DNA from: Silene conica
Taxonomy: Eukaryota; Streptophyta; Magnoliopsida; Caryophyllales; Caryophyllaceae
Assembly: GCA_029255685.2 (NCBI GenBank)
Contig: CM055313.2
Span: 27,009,079-27,073,078 of the forward strand
DNA length: 64,000 nt
Direction: 5' to 3'
Part shown: positions 58,740-64,000 of the stretch, one piece after another
Position numbering within the stretch: the first letter of the stretch is position 1
Layout of the letters: every line of letters begins with the position of its first letter
Position numbers and translations under genes: made by a program
The notes under the pieces: model-generated
Seen by the model: only the letters and a program-made list of their open reading frames with translations
Database searches by the model: none
Told to the model about the DNA's origin: nothing

Positions 58740-59816
58740 TGACACCCGTCGTTGAGGGGTGCCAAAGATAAGATTTATAAAAACCTCAGCTTAAACTAGA
58801 TAGGATAAGTCAAGGGTCGAACCACAGAGAGACAAGGTTAATTATGTTTGTGAATTTAAAGTCTATTGAAAGTAACCAAAAAGGGGAGTTGGATTTATGG
58901 TTGGGACTAACAACTAATAGCAAAATAAACAAGAGAACTCAAACAAGGCAAAAAGGATATTAGGAACTTCGGTTCCCCATGGTTAAAACAAGTCAATGAA
59001 GGGTAAAATAATCAAACAACACAATCCCAAGGAACAAAGAATAAACCTTTAGGTCAATATTCTACCCAATCCTTACGGTCTTAGGGTTCCTAGAAAAGCA
59101 CTAAACTTTCGTTCATAGGGCAATCCCAAAGTTGTTGTTAAACTAATCCTAATAATCTTTCAATCTTAAGAATTAGTTCACCAACAACAATGGGGGATTG
59201 GTAATTTAATCATAAAACTATCAAAATCAAATCTTTACCATGGTTCCCCTAATTCCTAATCACAAGAATTAGCTATGCATAATCTTAATCATAAAATTAA
59301 CAATAACAAGAATTAAGAACATCAAAGGAAATAACATAATTAAAGATGATAATAAAGAAGGAAACAAGAATTCAGAAGCAACAATGAGATGAACAACAAG
59401 ATTAATTGAAACGGAAAGATTGAATTGTAGCAAACTTACAACTTAATTGGAAAATCTAAGAACAAAGATGAAAGCTTGATAAATCTCTCTCTAACTATGG
59501 AGTTTTAACTAACACGGACTGCTTAACCTAATTCTAGAGTTTAGGCGTTCTTAAATAGACTCCTAATTACAAGATTAAAAGAGTAAAGCCGAAATAAAAA
59601 TCGCGGAATCTGTCGCCAGGTCGGTCGACCAACTTTGTGGGTCGGTCGACCTCTTATGCTGTTGTCAGGCTTTCTTAATTCTGCGCGCTGGTCGGTCGAC
59701 CTCTTTAGTAGGTCGGTCGACCTATTCCTGTACGTTCCAGCCTTAAATTGGCTCGTATGCACCACTTGGCCAAGAATACGGATCCTTGCTTTGCGTGAAC
59801 ACTCAAAATGGCTTCC
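58740..59816 (-). mobile_element. Athila-type element F, 5' LTR, part
   Basis: Matches 47937-48987. It is cut at CTTCC (59812-59816) by the Tekay-like LTR at 59817; about 170 bp of the LTR are missing from the window. Confidence 0.9.
59619..59722. repeat. two 21-bp-phased motif pairs (Athila 5' LTR)
   Basis: GGTCGGTCGACC at 59619/59640 and 59690/59711. The pair starts are 71 bp apart, as in the 52481-52655 cluster. Confidence 0.9.
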
Positions 59817-62152
59817 TGTAATACTCCGTATTTTATTATATTTTATTTTATTATTAATAATCATTTGGGCGTGCTTATAGTCATTTGAACGTTCGTATTC
59901 GATGATTAATTTATCGAATAAGTGTGTTGTTGTTATATCTCGTCTTTTCTTTATATATTATTTAATATTATAGTTATTGTGTCGATATATTCAATGACAT
60001 AAGATGTCAGACCTCATTTAATCGTAAAACCGTGTTAATGTCATGGCATTGGGCTTTGGAGTGCGTGCAACCTATGGCCCATACACGGCTATCTCAAACA
60101 AAACACAAACATCGAATTATCTCTCTCAGCCGCCCTACTTTACTCAAAATTTCTAACCCTATTTTGACCTATCAACCCAATACAACACACCCCCTTTACT
60201 GCCGCCGTGTCAGAGACAAAAGAGGAGGGTTCAATAGGCGCGTTAGGGTTGTCGGTGGTGGTTCGTTTTCACCTGAAAGACAATGCACTCACCGGCGTTC
60301 TTTCACTTCACAGGTTTTTCACTCTTTTCAATTCGTATTTTCGACCTTTAAAATCATGTTTTAGTTCAGACCTTTTTGCATAATGTTCATCTGGGTTGTA
60401 TGTTGGTCGTGGGTTGACGCTTTTAGGGTCGTCGTTAACCACCTAGGACCACCAATAGGTCTAGTTCGTCGACTATTCAGAGGCGCGGGTTTTATCGCCA
60501 AAACAGAGTATGTGAACGTGGACCTTTTATGCGTGTATTCGAATGCGCTTCTGGGTACGGTTTTTATGGATGTTAGAGTATATTGTTAGAGGGTAGTATG
60601 AGGTATATTTTGATGGATGTCGCGGTGGTTTGGGGTTGTTGTGTCGGTCAGTACAGTAGCTTTCGTTTGGGTGGTTCACGGTTTAAGCAACAGAGTTGAG
60701 GTGGGGTCTGGGTTTTGAGTAGGTTGTTATTAGCGGTTTCTGCGGTGCCAACAGCAGCCAATAGCCTCCCAGGAACCACCACGGCTCAGAGGTGAGCCTG
60801 GTGGTGTCCCTGGCGAGGGTGGTGGAGGCTGCTGGTGTCGTTCATGTTGGTTTCGGGCTTGGTCAGGCTGTCACGGGGCTGGGTTCGTGTTCTAAGGAGT
60901 TACGTTGTGTGTTCTCTTGTTTTAAGTTCAGGTTGTTCATGCTTAATATGATTCCTTTTATCATTTTGTTATAATCTTATTATTATTATTACTATTGTCG
61001 TTATCATTAGTGTTAGTGTGGTTAATATGATATTATGTTTATTATGTTTTGATAATTATAAAATTGGGTCAATAATAATTGTTGTTGGAGATGTATATTG
61101 TAGTTAACATGTTTACAATTGTTAATCTATGGCAATTGTTAATAATGTCTTATGGATAGTTAATATATTTGGATTATGAGCAAATTTCTTGTGACAATTA
61201 TTTATACGTGATATTGCTATTTTGGGCAAGGTTACTATTTTAGGAAAGTTTCTATTATAGAAAACTTTCCACTTTTGGAAGTTACTATACTTAAATCCGT
61301 TTTTGCCGCTATATAAAAGGGAGTTTGGTGGAGAGTAATTAATCGTTAAATAATATATATTTAGGTGGCGGTTTCTGCGTGGAACATTACTAGCAGCTGT
61401 TGGTTATCTTTCTGCGAATTGAGGTAGGGGAAATATATTATGATTCATGTTATGACATGAAATGTGTAAGTGATGCTTATTACGAGTTTGATATAATTGA
61501 TTATTACTGTACTGTGGATTGAATTGTTATTATTGATCACTGTGGAGATCGGGAGATGTGAAGATAAAGGGTCTGTGTGGTGCGGAGATAAAGGGTCTGT
61601 GTGGTGCGGAGATAAAGGGTCTGTGTTTGGTGCGGAGATAAAGGGTCTGTGTTTGGTGCGGAGATAATGGGTCTTGTGTTTGGCGCGGAGTTAATGGGCC
61701 TTGTGATCGGTGCGGAGTAATTGGGCCTTGTGATTCGGAGTAGGGATGATTGAAATTCTAATTATAATAATGTTGTTTGTTTACCTTTCTTCTACTCAAC
61801 CTCGTGGTTGACCCTGTGTATTCGTGTGACACCTACGATGATCCGGAATGGGGAGTAGATTTTACAGGTCAGAGACAGATGGATTAGGAGCACGGGCATG
61901 GAGTGAGACATGGTTTGGACCTACTTAGAGTTAGATCACATTTAGATATCGTCAGTTGTACCTTTTTTTTTATATATCAAGTTTGGAACTCATAACTGTT
62001 GTAATACCAAGTTCAATTTAATCAGTATTTATATAAATTACCTTTGGTTTGTTTACCTTGTTATTCACTACCTCGGATGTTCCGGGATGGTAACAGTCCT
62101 ATTTATTTGAGAATGTCTTCCTAAAGGCTCTTAAAAAAATGGGGGTGTTACA
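59817..62152 (+). mobile_element. Tekay-like Gypsy element G, 5' LTR
   Basis: 2336 bp, TGTAATACTCCGTA...GGGTGTTACA, followed at 62156-62167 by the tRNA-Met primer binding site TGGTATCAGAGC. Contains a short tandem array at about 61551-61740. Inserted in the Athila 5' LTR, preceded by CTTCC. The 3' part of the element is outside the window. A fragment of a related LTR is at 5915-6638. Confidence 0.9.
61551..61740 (+). repeat. 24-27-bp tandem array in the LTR of element G
   Basis: About seven units of GTGCGGAGATAAAGGGTCTG with slowly drifting sequence (later units GGAGTTAATGGGCCTTGTGA). Confidence 0.85.
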
Positions 62153-62155
62153 AAG

Positions 62156-62167
62156 TGGTATCAGAGC
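62156..62167 (+). other. primer binding site of element G
   Basis: TGGTATCAGAGC, three bases after the LTR end (62152); primer initiator tRNA-Met. Confidence 0.9.
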
Positions 62168-64000
62168 GAACGATCCTCAGGCCTAAATCAAATGAATAAT
62201 AATGAACGTAGGAAGAGTCAAATAAAATGAACCCCGAGACGAAACGGTTAGGAGCCCCAAGAAGGAACGGGATGAGTTAGGGGCCCCCTCACACCAAACC
62301 TGGGCCCTTTCTGTTCTGTCTCGGGAATCCAATGAGAGTAATTGAAGAGTGGGGTAGGTTATATAGTGACCTGGTTATAAGGTACTAACGTTCTTGCAGG
62401 AGAAGGAATGAGGTAAGTTATGATGTGAAATATGGTTGGTAATATATACTGCGAATCATGATATTGATGTTGAATGTTGACGGAGATATACTATTTCTGG
62501 TATTGAGAACAAGAGTTTTGAATATGAGCTTTACTTGTATATGGTGATATGCATGCGGTTACATGATTCCTGAACCGTTAGGTAGAGATATAGTATAATG
62601 ATATGTGTAATGAGTTGATGAACTATAGCTACCTAAAAGTATAGATGTAGGAGAGATATGATCATGATTGACTGGAATGATTAGTAGAGCCAGCTATGCT
62701 AAGTCGTTATAGGATGTGGAACCAAGTTAAGTCTTATGGGTAAAGCTAGTAGACCGAACCGGATGACGTGCCCGTTGATAACTGTTTGTACTATTCTATG
62801 TGTGTATACACTTCTTATTTGCATGCCTTATACTTTGCAAGAGTTTACTAATAGGCATAGTAGTCAAACGTGATCAGAATTCGAGGTTTATGATTTTATT
62901 ATTTTACTAATTGCTTTAGCAATCCATGTTTAGTAATATGCAGAATGTGTGTTCTAAGCTAGGAATGTATATAGTCATGTGTTGCGTATATCGTATTTAA
63001 AAATTTGATGCCTGTTATATACACACAAATTCGTTGCGAAGTATGTCATCGATAAGGGATACATAGTAATCCCTAGGTTATATTTCCGTACTTGGATACA
63101 CCTGTATAACTATCAAGTATTTAATTAATTTTATTTCCAGTTTCGAAACCTTTACCGTATTTTGATGCCAACTACAATTGAAATGAGAAATGAATGTTAA
63201 TATGGTACAAAGTGATGGCTATGCTTCAAATGTTTGTCAATGTGTTTGGATAAGAAAGGTTGAGTGTGGATGTAGTAATGTGTAGTTGCAAAGGGACCAA
63301 AAATTTTAATAAATTTTCAGAATGTTACCTGGTTTGTCCGGGCTGTCACGTTATACGTGTTTCATAATTGAGGATGAAAATTTTATGTATGATAACCTTC
63401 TGAGTTGGGTTTACAATGCTAGTGATTTATCTTGATATGAGTTATGTCTGTGGGAGAAATAATTCTTTTATTCGACAGTAGTCAGACTGTTACTGCATAG
63501 TCCCGTTTTGACCTATCTTTTGTAACAGAAATCATTTAAAACTTGGTTATTGCTTGTGCATTGTTCCAACTCTACTGTTCAGAATGTTCGTTCACGTTTT
63601 CAAAATGTTGCGCTATGTAAAATCTTAACGAGCTGTTATTCAATTCTGATTTTTTTGCAAGATGCCTAAAATTTTGTTGAAATGCTGTAAAGTTATTGTT
63701 TGAATTGTTCGAGTTGTAAATATTGTATTAAAAAAAAAATTCTTGAGGTATGCATTCGATACTTTTCCTCTGTTTAACTAATTCCTTATATTTACTAAAA
63801 GTTTATGTTTGCTCACACGTTAGCTAAGTTGTTATTTAATTATGGTTGGTAAGTTGCTGCATAATATTTAACTGGTGAACTTATGAGATATGTGAGTACA
63901 TATAAAAGTTTAATCGAATGTGAATTATGTGATGCGACCACATGATATCCTGATATGACATTAGTAACATGAAAAGTAGGCATGTGGTATGAGTATGACC
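62168..64000 (+). mobile_element. Tekay-like element G, leader/internal start
   Basis: 1.8 kb after the PBS with no recognisable gag and no frame of 60 codons or more. Either the leader is long or the element is coding-poor like element C. It runs off the window. Confidence 0.7.

Larger units (their letters stand above)
47937..59816 (-). mobile_element. Athila-type Gypsy element F, decayed
   Basis: Minus-strand order: 5' LTR from beyond 59816 to 58740, PBS for tRNA-Asp 58734-58717, gag, protease, RT, RNase H, integrase, an extra ORF, polypurine tract GGTTTGGGGAGTT just right of 49153, then 3' LTR 49153-47937. Integrase followed by a further ORF before the 3' LTR and a tRNA-Asp primer are typical of Athila. 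LTR ends on the sense strand are TGATACGTGC and, in the 5' copy, GGGTGTCA. Gag-pol is broken at roughly eight to ten places. Its 5' LTR is interrupted at 59817 by another Gypsy element. Confidence 0.9.

Noticed and set aside
60032-60974. Reading frames of 60-110 codons in the LTR of element G
   Set aside because: Locally higher GC gives longer open frames; no domain resemblance, and they lie within an LTR.

Overview
The window is repeat-dense nuclear DNA of a flowering plant. Essentially everything recognisable is a transposable element or a host-gene fragment carried by one; no intact host gene is visible. Plant-type Copia, Athila and Tekay-like elements, a Helitron, a CACTA element and a plant L1 LINE are all present. 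A eudicot, possibly Caryophyllales, is my guess from the recurring word ACTCCGTA and the AT-rich style; this is weak inference.

Layout. 1-1396 is the 3' end of a Copia element, reading +. 1981-3548 is a 5'-truncated L1 LINE with a 16-bp target duplication. From 4668 to beyond the right edge runs one old Copia element on the minus strand that codes for gag only (a TR-GAG-like element). Its 3' LTR is at 4668-6754 and its PBS at 33206-33217. Its 5' LTR starts at 33220 and is split by later insertions. Four insertions sit in this host element: (i) a Tekay-like LTR relic in its 3' LTR (5915-6638); (ii) a coding-poor Gypsy element with 3-kb LTRs in its gag (9288-29959, TSD CTTCC), whose 3' LTR holds a Copia element (9629-21160, TSD TAGAG), which holds a Helitron (15621-18459); (iii) a whole-looking Copia element with a 1339-codon gag-pol frame in its 5' LTR (33517-47191, TSD TTATT), whose 3' LTR holds a CACTA element (41793-46854, TSD TTG); (iv) a decayed Athila-type element further along the same LTR (47937 onward, minus strand), whose own 5' LTR is split at 59817 by a Tekay-like element running off the right edge.

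The CACTA element carries shuffled exon fragments of at least three host genes: a proline/amino-acid transporter, a cyclase-associated protein and an ESV1-like starch protein.

Three signals are not explained by standard annotation. First, both LTRs of the Gypsy element at 9288-29959 hold an array of about 12 units with a nearly constant core and variable flanking arms. The arms are complementary within each unit, and mismatches seen on + become G-U pairs on the element's sense (minus) strand, as expected of a series of RNA hairpins. Second, a GGTCGGTCGACC-type 12-mer occurs in 14 pairs, always exactly 21 bp apart, in two unrelated families (the Copia leader and the Athila-type element), with unconserved 9-bp spacers. 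Third, the leaders of three different Copia elements share two hairpins with compensatory arm changes; where gag is identifiable, the second lies about 130-140 nt upstream of the gag start.
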